From Xenorhabdus griffiniae (GTDB taxonomy: Bacteria > Pseudomonadota > Gammaproteobacteria > Enterobacterales > Enterobacteriaceae), in the NCBI RefSeq assembly GCF_015163655.1, contig NZ_JADEUF010000001.1, positions 62,001 to 126,000 on the forward strand: a stretch of DNA of 64,000 nt. The letters are read 5' to 3'. A program made the position numbers and the translations under genes. The notes below the pieces were generated by a model. It had not been told where the DNA came from and did no database searches. It was given only the letters and a program-made list of their open reading frames with translations. Shown piece after piece: positions 51,721 to 60,595 of the stretch; position 1 is the first letter of the stretch; every line of letters starts with the position of its first letter.

Positions 51721-52020
51721 ATGAAAACTAGGCTATTTAAATTAGCAGCTTTTAAGGCTGCACTCATTTCATCTTTATTAGTAAATTCAGTATTAGCTAA
51801 TTCTGGCACTGTTCAATTTTCAGGTGAAATTGTGTCCCCTCCTTGTGTAGTGCATACCAAAGATGAAAAAGCTGAAGTGCGTTGCTTTATTGAGAATAAA
51901 GAAACAATAAAAGCAGTAAACCCTCAAACATTAAAAGGAGTATTGAAAACTAATCAAAGCAATATTTCCGTTAACCGCCTAAGTAAAAATGTAGCAATTT
52001 TAATTATTACGCATCATTAG
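51721..52020 (+). CDS. Small secreted protein with fimbrial-subunit-like start
   Basis: 99 residues; signal peptide ends at SVLAN. The mature start SGTVQFSGEIVSPPCVV matches the first strands of chaperone-usher pilins (G-x-V-x-F-x-G-x-I...C), with a second Cys 19 residues on. It is too short for a whole pilin domain. No chaperone or usher is nearby. AAGGTG ribosome-binding site lies in leader C. Confidence 0.7.
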   Translation: MKTRLFKLAAFKAALISSLLVNSVLANSGTVQFSGEIVSPPCVVHTKDEKAEVRCFIENKETIKAVNPQTLKGVLKTNQSNISVNRLSKNVAILIITHH

Positions 52021-52072
52021 ATGGCTGCATAATACGGAGGTTTTTTATTACCTGAATATAGGAAAAACAATA

Positions 52073-52315
52073 ATGAGTGAGAAAATAAAAGTAGTAATTT
52101 CAGCGGAAGCTCGCGTTCATTTTAGAAAAATCGTCGAAATGGATGTAACTGACTACGATAAATATTGGGAGCTATTGGATTCTAATAAGCGGAACAGTGA
52201 AATTGATAGTGAGTTAGCTGGAATAGTATATAAATATGGTTTTGATACGCACGCTGACCGCATTGAGGACAATGACGAATTAGGAGAAATTCAATTCGAT
52301 GCTGTGGATGAATAA
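52073..52315 (+). CDS. Hypothetical acidic 80-residue protein
   Basis: Not recognised. Starts MSEKIKVVISAEARVHFRKIVEMDV (beta strand then helix) and ends very acidic (ADRIEDNDELGEIQFDAVDE). Small acidic proteins of this kind on mobile elements are often DNA mimics or inhibitors, but there is no direct support. Confidence 0.7.
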   Translation: MSEKIKVVISAEARVHFRKIVEMDVTDYDKYWELLDSNKRNSEIDSELAGIVYKYGFDTHADRIEDNDELGEIQFDAVDE

Positions 52316-52434
52316 CAGGAGGGCTTATGGAGTTGGTTAAATGTTTCGATAGGTTGCCTGCCTGACTGATTTAGATACACCAGCTTTTGGCGGGCAAAGG
52401 GACGTCATGTCCGTGGGTGACTGACGAAGAGCAA

Positions 52435-52674
52435 ATGATTTTAAAAACCGTGAATAAAATGAAAATAAAAGGAAATTTAAAAAATTGTCCTAAGTGTGAA
52501 AGTACAGCGGGTTTTTATGTGTTAGTAAAAATAGTTCGACACTCATCAGACCATTTTAATTTTGATGGGGAATATTTAGATAACACTAAGATTTGGGACA
52601 CCATTAAAACAACACAAGAAAAAATAGCATATTGTAATCAATGTAACTGCAAAATAGGTATAGCTAGATCTTAA
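52435..52674 (+). CDS. Small zinc-ribbon-like hypothetical protein
   Basis: 79 residues from the ATG at 52435 with GAAGAG upstream. A CPKC pair near residue 18 and CNQCNC near 68 suggest a zinc ribbon with a large insert. Function unknown. Confidence 0.65.
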   Translation: MILKTVNKMKIKGNLKNCPKCESTAGFYVLVKIVRHSSDHFNFDGEYLDNTKIWDTIKTTQEKIAYCNQCNCKIGIARS

Positions 52675-52686
52675 TAGGGGGGTAAA

Positions 52687-52878
52687 ATAAGTATCGAGAA
52701 ATTAGCTGAGTTCCAAAAAACCAAACCTGTAGCCTACATGGTATTTGATGAAAAATATAGCGAAGTTCTTGCATATAGAACATGTGAACAATTGGCAAAT
52801 AAAGCGGCTGAAACTTATAACTTATCACCAGGATATTGCTGCAAAGTTATCCCACTGTACAGCTATCCAGGAAAATAA
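52687..52878 (+). CDS. Small hypothetical protein with ATA in place of ATG
   Basis: 63 codons, ATA-AGT-ATC-GAG, following AGGGGGGTAAA, a strong ribosome-binding site at the right distance. No ATG, GTG or TTG is available at the 5' end; the first ATG is at codon 16. Product begins [M]SIEKLAEFQKTKPVAYMVF and ends CCKVIPLYSYPGK. Either a rare start codon or a start-lost pseudogene. Confidence 0.5.
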   Translation: MSIEKLAEFQKTKPVAYMVFDEKYSEVLAYRTCEQLANKAAETYNLSPGYCCKVIPLYSYPGK

Positions 52879-52891
52879 ATAGGACAGAAAA

Positions 52892-53242
52892 ATGATGAAT
52901 ACCACATTTAATATAAATAAAAAAGAAGCTGAAAAATACCTTAAAGTAAAACCAGAATTTTTTAATATTGAACAGTTAAGAGATTGGGTGACAGATATCG
53001 TTGCATTAAATCTTCAAAAAATAAAGTTTCCAGAATCCGGGATTACAGTGAACATCACTGAGCTGTATCTAAATCAAAATCAAATTGATGTAACCAGAGA
53101 GGAAGCCGAAAAATACCTTGAAATAAGACCTAATTTTTTTAGCGTTGAACAACTAAAGGATTGGATAACAGATAGCATCGTACTAGTCCTTCAAAAGGTA
53201 AAATTTCCAGAATCAGAAATTACAGTAAACATCATTGAGTGA
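52892..53242 (+). CDS. Hypothetical protein with two tandem 50-residue repeats
   Basis: 116 residues. Residues 9-57 and 66-115 are near copies: EAEKYLKVKPEFF...QLRDWVTD and EAEKYLEIRPNFF...QLKDWITD, then QK[IV]KFPES[GE]ITVNI. A recent internal gene duplication. Function unknown; each unit looks like a small helix-helix-strand fold. Confidence 0.75.
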   Translation: MMNTTFNINKKEAEKYLKVKPEFFNIEQLRDWVTDIVALNLQKIKFPESGITVNITELYLNQNQIDVTREEAEKYLEIRPNFFSVEQLKDWITDSIVLVLQKVKFPESEITVNIIE

Positions 53243-53255
53243 CATAATAAAAGAG

Positions 53256-53279
53256 ACGGCGGGGATGCACCCCCGCCGT
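53256..53279 (+). terminator. GC-rich hairpin after the tandem-repeat gene
   Basis: ACGGCGGGG/CCCCGCCGT perfect stem with a 6-nt loop, 14 bp past the stop. No T tract, so perhaps partial termination. Confidence 0.75.
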
Positions 53280-53314
53280 AATGATAAAACCATATTTTAT
53301 TATGGAGACTAAAA

Positions 53315-53554
53315 ATGCCACATAGTTATTGTATCAGTAAAAAAGCATATCACCAACAACCCACTAATCTAGATAACCCACGACTATCTGATTTACCATT
53401 ATTAAGTGTTGAACAGTACGAGGAAATCATCTTTAAAAGACCGATGATGATTGATGGTATAGCCAACATGATGAATTTAGCTATGGTATACCAAAAATGC
53501 AACAAACGTTTTATCACTAATGACAATTTTGTTTCGGGGGGAAACACGGTATAA
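53315..53554 (+). CDS. Hypothetical 79-residue protein
   Basis: Not recognised. Basic, with LSVEQYEEIIFKRPMMIDGIANMMNLAMVYQKCNKRF. Begins with GGAGACTAAAA upstream of the ATG, a good ribosome-binding site. Ends 90 bp before the convergent transfer gene. Confidence 0.65.
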   Translation: MPHSYCISKKAYHQQPTNLDNPRLSDLPLLSVEQYEEIIFKRPMMIDGIANMMNLAMVYQKCNKRFITNDNFVSGGNTV

Positions 53555-53593
53555 AAGAGTAAAAGAACTGACGCGCCTAACGGCTTGTCTGCT

Positions 53594-53632
53594 GACTCAG
53601 GCAGGCAAAAACAAGTTTTACCTGCCTGAGTC
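53594..53632. terminator. Bidirectional terminator between convergent genes
   Basis: GACTCAGGCAGG/CCTGCCTGAGTC, 12 bp perfect, with AAAA and TTTT inside the loop. Lies between the + strand small genes and the leftward traD operon. Confidence 0.85.
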
Positions 53633-53645
53633 CAGCTCGATCTAA

Positions 53646-54431
53646 CTACAAATACTTTTTAAATGATGCCGTCATCACTGTAACCGCCGTCCCTAACAAA
53701 ATTGCGGCTGGTAACAGCAATAAATTGGGATATACCGCAGAAGGCCAGGACAGATAAGTCATACATGGCACATAAAAAGCAGGTTTCACAAAACGCTTAG
53801 CGTGATGATAAACAAAACTCGATTCATACCCCGCCCCGTAACGCCGTAGATCCCGCCGACCCAGCCCTTCAACCATAGCAACTAAAAGTACCAGAATAAA
53901 CAAAGGAATGGACAAAACTAAGATGGTGACTCTAATCAGGAAAGTGACGGTAACAAAAACTGATGCCAGAAGATAAGATTTAAGTATTTCAAATGCCTTT
54001 TGGCTCCAACCGGTTAACTCCCTAACGATTCCATTATTGCTTGTTGCTTGTTCCTGGTAAACGCTTTGGAACCAAGCCATAATTCCACTATCTACAAATA
54101 GCCATGTATAAACAGACTCAATACCGTAGCTAAGAGTTTGTGAGGGGGAAGACATGAATAAGCTACGAGTAAACTCTGATGATAAATACCCACCTTCAGT
54201 TAGCATAACTTGCCGACTATGTTCAGCGCCTTGTTCTGACCAAAAAAAAGCGATTCCTATCCACTCAATAATGCAGCTAAAGAGTAATGATGCTAGCAGC
54301 ATGCCAATCAGATTCAGAGGAAAGTGCCATAGCACTTTAGCAAATACACCTGGTTCCTTTACTGGGCGGGAAGATTCTGAAACACTAGGCTTTACCTGTT
54401 GATGCTGAGCCATTTCCCTCTCCTTCATCAT
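53646..54431 (-). CDS. TraD-linked ICE membrane protein (DUF4400, PFL_4697 family)
   Basis: 261 residues. Four hydrophobic helices (about 38-60, 150-190, 220-240, 245-260) and a RRDLRRYGAGYESSFVYHHAKR loop, as in TIGR03747. The start overlaps traD by 47 bp; an ATG six codons in is also possible. Probably assists the coupling protein. Confidence 0.85.
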   Translation of the reverse strand: MMKEREMAQHQQVKPSVSESSRPVKEPGVFAKVLWHFPLNLIGMLLASLLFSCIIEWIGIAFFWSEQGAEHSRQVMLTEGGYLSSEFTRSLFMSSPSQTLSYGIESVYTWLFVDSGIMAWFQSVYQEQATSNNGIVRELTGWSQKAFEILKSYLLASVFVTVTFLIRVTILVLSIPLFILVLLVAMVEGLGRRDLRRYGAGYESSFVYHHAKRFVKPAFYVPCMTYLSWPSAVYPNLLLLPAAILLGTAVTVMTASFKKYL

Positions 54432-56538
54432 CTTCTGATAACTGAATGGTTACTTCTTCCTGCATATCATTAGATATTCCACTTGCAGACCACCAAGAAT
54501 CACCTGTGCGATAATTCTTACGCATATACTCTTCTATCTTTTTCAGGTTCTCCGGCATTAATACATCATCTTTACCATCAGGAAGAGGCATTCTAATTTT
54601 CCATAATTTTCCCCCCTCCAATAATGCGAACGCTTGCCCTTTCGGTAACCTGATGATATCGGCTGGAGTTAATACGGGTTTAGCCACCATACTCACCCTA
54701 TCTTGTGTATTAGATGTAAAATCGCTTCCTTGCCCTGGATTAGAAATATCAGTAATACCTGATACCAATGTCTTAGTGTATACATCAACTTCTGGCAACT
54801 GCTCAGTAAGCAATTCAGCCGTGGCCTTTTCCCTGACTCGCAACATGATTAGTGTATTGAAGTTCCCAGTTACCTGAGCTGATTTTGCCGCGTTCCCAAG
54901 GCGGGCTTCTATATCAGACCATGTTTGTGTATATGCTGTAACCTCAATACCAGCACCACCGCTTTTATTCAATAATGGAATAAACTCATCGCCCATTAAT
55001 TCGTTGAATTCGTCACAATGTAAGCTAATAGGTAATTTTTTTATCTTATCGCCGTCGGGTAAACCGTCATGTACTCCAAATTTATATATGTGCCCAGCAT
55101 ATGAGACAAGATCCGCAAACATTGAATTGCCTACTGCCGCCGCCACTTCAGCATCAGACAAAGCATCAAGCCCGATATAAACGATGCCTTGTTTTCTGAT
55201 AACCTGTTGCCAATCAAACATTGGACGAGGATCACTCATATCATCATAATCTGGTGATAAAAGTGCAGCAGTTTTTCCCGTTGTTAGCTTTTCTAGCAAA
55301 GGCAGAAGAGAAGCTACGATCTTATCAAAATAAGTACGGTCATAGCGTATAGCACTGCGTAAACCGTCCAGAATGGGATCATATAATTTTTTTCCCTCTT
55401 CTGAAGTTAAGGCCAATTCAATAGCCCAGATAGCTACACCAGTTGGATCACTCTGCATGTGGCGAGGAATATCATTTTCTGTCAATACATTCTTCGCATT
55501 TTCTATTTGCGCAAACAAAGCAGGCAATCTTTCTTCAATGATTTTTAATGAATAAGTTTGATAAAGTTCGCCAATGTTAGTGACATAACGCAAAATCAAT
55601 CCGTAATCAGGGCGTTGTCCTAGTGCAACCAGTGCCCTAGCAACAATATTCACAAATCTCCATGCAAATGCACGAAACGCCGCACTGTTACCTTCCCCTG
55701 ATAACTGCCCCGCAACCCTACTTGCTACCTCTGAAACACGTCCAAATCGCCCTACGGCATTGTAACGGGCGCTAATATCAGGCCAACCCAAATGAAAAAT
55801 ATAAAGTTCTTCACTGCGCCCAGCACGGTGAGCTTCAGCCCATACACGTTTTAAAAGATCCGCGTCTCCTTTTGGATCGAATACAATAGTAACATTGCCA
55901 CGTCTAATATCTTGTGTAATCAACAACTCTGCTAGTCTTGTTTTACCAACACGAGTCGTCCCCAATATCAAAGCATGGCCTACACGTTCGCGTAAATCCA
56001 TAGAAACATTAGTTTCATCTGGTTCTATACCGTGTAAAACCGGATTACCACCGACTGGCGGTAATGGGCGAACCGGGTTAAGTATGCTATCCGACTGTAA
56101 TAAGCGACAAATACGCGGGTAACGAAATTCGAAACGTTGTTCAAATTTTCGTGCTAATTGGTAATGTTTCGGCGGTTGAATGTAATGTTCAACTTCAGGG
56201 CGCTGTGTCTCTAATAACCTCTGTGTGTGTTTTTGTAGCCATATAAAGCCCTTACCTAAAAACAGTCTTTGATTACTAATTGGGATTTGGTTTGATGACA
56301 TAATATATAGCGGTAACCTGCGTAAGTTACACCTATAGCGTAAAACTCGCCATCCTTGATGGGCACGGATAGTAGCAAAACAGGCAAATGCTCCTGCTGT
56401 TACATAACTAACTGACGGAGCCAGCGCCACAGCCCAGGGAGCAACTACACAAACATAAGCAGCCCCCATCGCTGCAATAGCTGAATTAAATTCGACGGCC
56501 GGACGTAATAGTGCCTCAATAACATAACGATCACTCAT
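54385..56538 (-). CDS. traD: Type IV coupling protein TraD
   Basis: 717 residues: two N-terminal membrane helices (about 18-55), Walker A LGTTRVGKTRLAELLI, Walker B LPISLHCDEFNELMG, and QTWSDIEARLG before the last motif. SXT/PFGI-1 TraD class. It couples the relaxosome to the secretion channel and pumps DNA. Acidic C terminus. The 3' end overlaps the DUF4400 gene. Confidence 0.93.
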   Translation of the reverse strand: MSDRYVIEALLRPAVEFNSAIAAMGAAYVCVVAPWAVALAPSVSYVTAGAFACFATIRAHQGWRVLRYRCNLRRLPLYIMSSNQIPISNQRLFLGKGFIWLQKHTQRLLETQRPEVEHYIQPPKHYQLARKFEQRFEFRYPRICRLLQSDSILNPVRPLPPVGGNPVLHGIEPDETNVSMDLRERVGHALILGTTRVGKTRLAELLITQDIRRGNVTIVFDPKGDADLLKRVWAEAHRAGRSEELYIFHLGWPDISARYNAVGRFGRVSEVASRVAGQLSGEGNSAAFRAFAWRFVNIVARALVALGQRPDYGLILRYVTNIGELYQTYSLKIIEERLPALFAQIENAKNVLTENDIPRHMQSDPTGVAIWAIELALTSEEGKKLYDPILDGLRSAIRYDRTYFDKIVASLLPLLEKLTTGKTAALLSPDYDDMSDPRPMFDWQQVIRKQGIVYIGLDALSDAEVAAAVGNSMFADLVSYAGHIYKFGVHDGLPDGDKIKKLPISLHCDEFNELMGDEFIPLLNKSGGAGIEVTAYTQTWSDIEARLGNAAKSAQVTGNFNTLIMLRVREKATAELLTEQLPEVDVYTKTLVSGITDISNPGQGSDFTSNTQDRVSMVAKPVLTPADIIRLPKGQAFALLEGGKLWKIRMPLPDGKDDVLMPENLKKIEEYMRKNYRTGDSWWSASGISNDMQEEVTIQLSEDDEGEGNGSASTGKA

Positions 56539-57101
56539 AAAATGAAATCCCCAGACAGTAAATTTAACAACCGCTTTCCACTGATAATATAGATTGGGTA
56601 ATTAATGCTGTAATAAATACTTTTTCCCCCAGTTCTCCCTGCATGAATAAATAAGCCTCCACAGTTCATTTGTTGCAAAATTTCGCCGAATTCTTCAATG
56701 TGTTTAGGATTAATCGCCTGACTATATCTTTTAGCTTGAATAAGAAAGCACTTGCCTTTTATCCAAACTTTCCCATCTATTTCTCCACCTCCGCTATAGC
56801 TTTTATTACGCTTAACTTTAAAACCCTGCTTCTTAAATGCCAGTAATAACAACTCTTCAAATACATAAGGATTAATTTGTCGTAAATACTTTAATCGACT
56901 TCCGTCATTTCTAAGACTTGGTAGCTTTTTCAAAACCTTCTCTGCTGTTTTATAATAGCTACGATGTCTGGTTGATTTTTTAGAAAAAAAATGTTCAGTA
57001 ACATGGTTAATAATCAAAACAACACAAATAAATAAAATACCCAGCAATAAGAAAAACAACGAGTTTTCAACCACCGCCGCATGTAAAGGAGTCGGAATCA
57101 T
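56535..57101 (-). CDS. Mrr-like restriction endonuclease-fold membrane protein
   Basis: 188 residues: N-terminal membrane helix (FLLLGILFICVVLII), then an Mrr_cat-type domain with NPYVFEELLLLAFKKQGFKV, GGGEIDGKVW...FLIQAKRY giving D-x(n)-Q-x-K. Genes of this kind accompany traD in PFGI-1 ICEs. Nuclease activity is plausible, but its role in transfer is unknown. Overlaps traD by 4 bp. Confidence 0.85.
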   Translation of the reverse strand: MIPTPLHAAVVENSLFFLLLGILFICVVLIINHVTEHFFSKKSTRHRSYYKTAEKVLKKLPSLRNDGSRLKYLRQINPYVFEELLLLAFKKQGFKVKRNKSYSGGGEIDGKVWIKGKCFLIQAKRYSQAINPKHIEEFGEILQQMNCGGLFIHAGRTGGKSIYYSINYPIYIISGKRLLNLLSGDFIL

Positions 57102-57619
57102 TATGGAACCTGCTGAGTTAGCCCCGTTTCAGTGATCAATACAGGGTAATGTGTTAGTTGCAATCGAATGGCTAAATCACTACCGGATATAGGGGAAATT
57201 ACACCTTCTTTATAAAGGTGTTTTAACTTATAAAAAGAATCAGCGTTATCAACGTTGACTACCATCCCCACCGCATTTAATGCCTGTAATTTATCAGCAT
57301 TCTGGCTCAACCAAGTTAGAGATAGTTCATCATCACCAACCAGAAATAATGCTCCTATTCCTGGTAAATTTAAAAGCCGATTTTGTACTATCCCAGGAAC
57401 CATTTCAGGTGTTTTTATTGGCAAAACCATCTCAAATGACGGTAATTCTGGAACAGCCTTATTAAGGGGTGACTCGCTCCATTCATTTAGTTCATTATTT
57501 ATCGCATCAAAATAATAGGAAGTACTGTCCCCTCCAAAATCAGCAACTACTTCCAACTCTGATAAGGCTGTGAAACTTATTGCATACAGTAATAAAGCAG
57601 AAATTAATTTAAGTTTCAT
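57101..57619 (-). CDS. ICE protein, PFL_4695 family
   Basis: 172 residues from the ATG at 57619; the frame opens at 57643. Signal peptide ends at FTALSE. Body as in TIGR03765: DFGG near the start, PGIVQNRLLNLPGIGALFLVGDDELSLTWL, and a C-terminal YPVLITETGL. Periplasmic; role unknown. Overlaps the transglycosylase gene. Confidence 0.85.
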   Translation of the reverse strand: MKLKLISALLLYAISFTALSELEVVADFGGDSTSYYFDAINNELNEWSESPLNKAVPELPSFEMVLPIKTPEMVPGIVQNRLLNLPGIGALFLVGDDELSLTWLSQNADKLQALNAVGMVVNVDNADSFYKLKHLYKEGVISPISGSDLAIRLQLTHYPVLITETGLTQQVP

Positions 57620-58182
57620 TGTGTTACCTTTGGTTCGATCCATACCACTTCGGCCATTACCGGAGCTAATGAAGATAATTTTTTCTTCACCCCAGACTTA
57701 TACCTATCAGCTGGGGCGCCACCTTTAGGATGGTGATAACAACCAGCCGCTTCTACCCAGCTTCCTGGATTAAGTTCATAACAAAAACGTAATATACGGG
57801 CTGCTACATGGAGGTTGGTATAAGGATCAAATGCTTCCCATGTAGAAGAAAAATGGTGTCCATTCCAACCCCAATTAACTTGTGCAATTCCAATATCAAT
57901 TCTTTTCATAGAGTGTGTTTTAGAAAAAGTTTTTAATGCTTGCCATGCTGCTAAACGGGTTTCATAGCGATACCCCTTACCTGCTACATTAATCGTCCAT
58001 GGCCATGGCCTCACTCCTTGAGGTAATTTGTAAGAAGACTCAGCTAAAGCCAGTGAATACAACATTTCGGGTGGTACTCCTTCAGTCTGAGCTACTTGGC
58101 GATAGCCTAGGGGTACTTCCTGCTGATTTGCCGTGCAGCACGAGGATATAAACAACACCCCATAGAACCATAGGTGTTTCAT
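57616..58182 (-). CDS. Lytic transglycosylase of the transfer region
   Basis: 188 residues, signal peptide with a Cys pair (SCCTA). SLT-like domain: MLYSLALAESSYKL with catalytic Glu49, IDIGIAQVNWGWN and a final YHHPKGG. Opens peptidoglycan locally for the secretion channel. PilT/VirB1-like. Confidence 0.88.
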   Translation of the reverse strand: MKHLWFYGVLFISSCCTANQQEVPLGYRQVAQTEGVPPEMLYSLALAESSYKLPQGVRPWPWTINVAGKGYRYETRLAAWQALKTFSKTHSMKRIDIGIAQVNWGWNGHHFSSTWEAFDPYTNLHVAARILRFCYELNPGSWVEAAGCYHHPKGGAPADRYKSGVKKKLSSLAPVMAEVVWIEPKVTQ

Positions 58183-58194
58183 AATATTCCCTCA

Positions 58195-58917
58195 TTAAAA
58201 TGCTGCGACTTGCCAGCCACCATTAGAATTTTGCTGTAAAACAATTGGCATTCGCATTTCGCCGTATTTCATCCAACGCCCTTCATCATGATTTAATGTA
58301 ATTTCTTTTGCTTTCACTCGTTCAATAGGAATTTTTTTTGCATTCGCCCATTCTCGAATACGGCTATCGTCACCTCTGCTATCAACAACATAAATATCAA
58401 CAGGGCGCCTCTCTGCTAGAATAGCAGCTAACCGAGCATCACATTGTGTACAATCATCTATACGAACAAATAGCGCTAATCTTCCTTGTGTATCATTCGC
58501 AATACCCGCAGGGCTTCCTAAATTAACAGGCAAAATGCTAGGGTATAAACGTTTCCAAGCAGCATCCACTTCACGTTGAAAGCGCAGTTCTTTTTCAACA
58601 CGCAGATATTCTTGCTGAACCCATAGCTCAGCCAAACGCTTACGTTCTGCATCGCTTTGTGCTTCAATGCCTAAAACAGTTATCGGATCTAACCCTGGTG
58701 ATTGAATTCCCCTACGACCTTTCATTATTCCCTGATAACGAGTGTAATCTTCTGTATTGAGTCCCCAATCTTTTCCGACGTTCTGTGATTTTAATTGGCT
58801 CAACACTTCTTTCAGGACGTTCTCCGTAGACGTTGATACAGAATCATTTTTCTCTGCCACTGCACAAGGAACAATCCCTAATAGGAAAACCGTTAGTGCA
58901 ATATTTTTCATTTTCAT
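58195..58917 (-). CDS. ICE protein, PFL_4693 family
   Basis: 240 residues with signal peptide (GIVPCAVA). LNTEDYTRYQGIMKGRRGIQSPGLDPI is the TIGR03759 hallmark. C-terminal half has a thioredoxin-like domain with the pair CTQC near 159, so a disulfide role in the periplasm is likely. Confidence 0.87.
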   Translation of the reverse strand: MKMKNIALTVFLLGIVPCAVAEKNDSVSTSTENVLKEVLSQLKSQNVGKDWGLNTEDYTRYQGIMKGRRGIQSPGLDPITVLGIEAQSDAERKRLAELWVQQEYLRVEKELRFQREVDAAWKRLYPSILPVNLGSPAGIANDTQGRLALFVRIDDCTQCDARLAAILAERRPVDIYVVDSRGDDSRIREWANAKKIPIERVKAKEITLNHDEGRWMKYGEMRMPIVLQQNSNGGWQVAAF

Positions 58918-58926
58918 GTGGTTACC

Positions 58927-59610
58927 TTATTTAGCAGGTAGTATTAGTGAACGTCCTTTCGAAGTAAATTTAGCACTTTCACCAGACATATGAATCAATT
59001 TCCAGCCTTGAACTTCTTCACCAATATCAATTAACTGGAGCTGTGACAGGGACGTAACATTATTAGGAACAACAACAGCAAATGCGTTTCCACCTCTGTA
59101 CTCGATGCCAGAAAAAGTAAAGGGCACCTGTGACTGAGATAATTGGCGAGGTTTATCACTGGTACTTTTATAAACAGGTCTTATTGTTTTTTTGGCCTCT
59201 GAAATACCAGATAACTTCTCTTTCAAAACTTCTAATTGTTTTTCATATTTTTTCTGACTACTCTCCAATAAAGACAACAAACTTTCCATTTCCTGAAAAC
59301 GGACCTCCCAATTTTTGGAACGAGAATTAACCTCTTCTATTTTTTCGCTTAAAAATGAGAGTGTTTTGCTTTGTTTATTAATACGCTCTTCCAAAGCCAA
59401 AAGTTGATTCTCCCACTGTTTCTTAAACTGAGAAAATTCACCTTCATTGATCAATTTCTGCTGATTTAACTCTAAAGATTTAAGGCGGACATCAACCTCA
59501 GACATTTTTCCATTCATATTTGAATCTTTTTTAACAAACATCAACACAATAAAAACAACAAATAAAACTAATACCAAGCATAAAATGGTTTTCTTTATTG
59601 GAATACTCAT
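58927..59610 (-). CDS. Coiled-coil membrane-anchored protein of the transfer operon
   Basis: 227 residues from the ATG at 59610, overlapping the pilL stop (ATGA). One membrane helix (about 8-26), a long coiled coil (about 35-140) and a small C-terminal beta domain (GGNAFAVVVPNN...GRSLILPA) that resembles pilus-assembly PilP/TraP tails. Specific function unknown. Confidence 0.75.
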   Translation of the reverse strand: MSIPIKKTILCLVLVLFVVFIVLMFVKKDSNMNGKMSEVDVRLKSLELNQQKLINEGEFSQFKKQWENQLLALEERINKQSKTLSFLSEKIEEVNSRSKNWEVRFQEMESLLSLLESSQKKYEKQLEVLKEKLSGISEAKKTIRPVYKSTSDKPRQLSQSQVPFTFSGIEYRGGNAFAVVVPNNVTSLSQLQLIDIGEEVQGWKLIHMSGESAKFTSKGRSLILPAK

Positions 59611-60194
59611 TTTTCTAACCATCCCCCTTTATTTTCTCTTTTTTCAAAAGTCTGTTTAATATCAACTAAAGGAGTAGAATTAGATGGTGCAGTATCGGCT
59701 ACTTGCCATTGATATTTGGGTCTTAAACTGTGACATACAACACGCTGAACATCATCTACGTCTAATTTCCAAGCAGCTCCAGCCAACAGTTGCAATGCAA
59801 CATTCAATTGCACTGGTCCTAATTGATAATGGGGAGCTGGCAAAGATTGTTGATAAAGCGTGTTAACTTGCCCACTTACACTACACAAGCGATACCCTGA
59901 TTGTCGTAAAGCATAACGCATTGCCTCACCAACAGTAACAGTCGGTTTTAGTGAGTTTGGCATCCTCAATTGAACCACTTGTTTTAGCGGATAACGTTGT
60001 GCTATTTCTGGGGAGGTATCAACTAACAAATAACGATCATAGCGAACTACTTCGGGAGAGGATTGGTAAATATCAGGAAATTCAGAGGATACGTTATCTA
60101 AGGAAGTAGCCGGAGGTGCCACGGTAGCAGTTTGTTGCTTTACACAAGCCGTCAGAGTAAACGGAATTAATAACATTAGGGATAGTTTTTTCAT
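59607..60194 (-). CDS. pilL: PilL-like lipoprotein, PFGI-1 class
   Basis: 195 residues, lipobox LTAC with Cys17. VRYDRYLLVDTSP, TVGEAMRYALRQSGYRLC and QLNVALQLLAGAAWKLDVDDVQRVVCHSL fit conj. PilL (TIGR03748). First gene of the 60194-53646 operon. In SPI-7 and pKLC102 it starts a type IVB pilus cluster, but no further pil genes are seen here. Confidence 0.87.
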   Translation of the reverse strand: MKKLSLMLLIPFTLTACVKQQTATVAPPATSLDNVSSEFPDIYQSSPEVVRYDRYLLVDTSPEIAQRYPLKQVVQLRMPNSLKPTVTVGEAMRYALRQSGYRLCSVSGQVNTLYQQSLPAPHYQLGPVQLNVALQLLAGAAWKLDVDDVQRVVCHSLRPKYQWQVADTAPSNSTPLVDIKQTFEKRENKGGWLEK

Positions 60195-60595
60195 GATCCT
60201 TTATCCTGTTCCTATATAAAATATGCCTAACTTTGCTTAGGAATGGGATTAAATTCAACAAACAACTCTATCTGAAAAAAATAAAAAAAATCACACAAAA
60301 AAATTAATTTCAAATTGTTCGCCATAACCTTCCAATAAAATATTTAGCTCATACTCCATTTTTGCTAGCATCATTGTTAATCTATTTCTTTGTGAATATT
60401 GCTACCATAACAGGACATAATAGAAATATTTGGTACTGATTGCTCACTTTTAAAGTTTTGCCATGTGTCCAGATCCTCGTTTTTGTCCGTTCTAACCAGT
60501 ACAACGGAAGCTGTTTTTTGTTGTAACATGACAGCAGCTATTTGAACCAAAAACAATAATCATTGCTTAATTTATTTTTAATAGGGTCATAGTTC
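60195..60595. promoter_or_regulatory. Upstream region of the pilL-traD operon
   Basis: 400-bp A/T-rich gap. No gene supported. Should contain the divergent promoters for pilL (-) and the small gene at 60596 (+). Confidence 0.45.
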
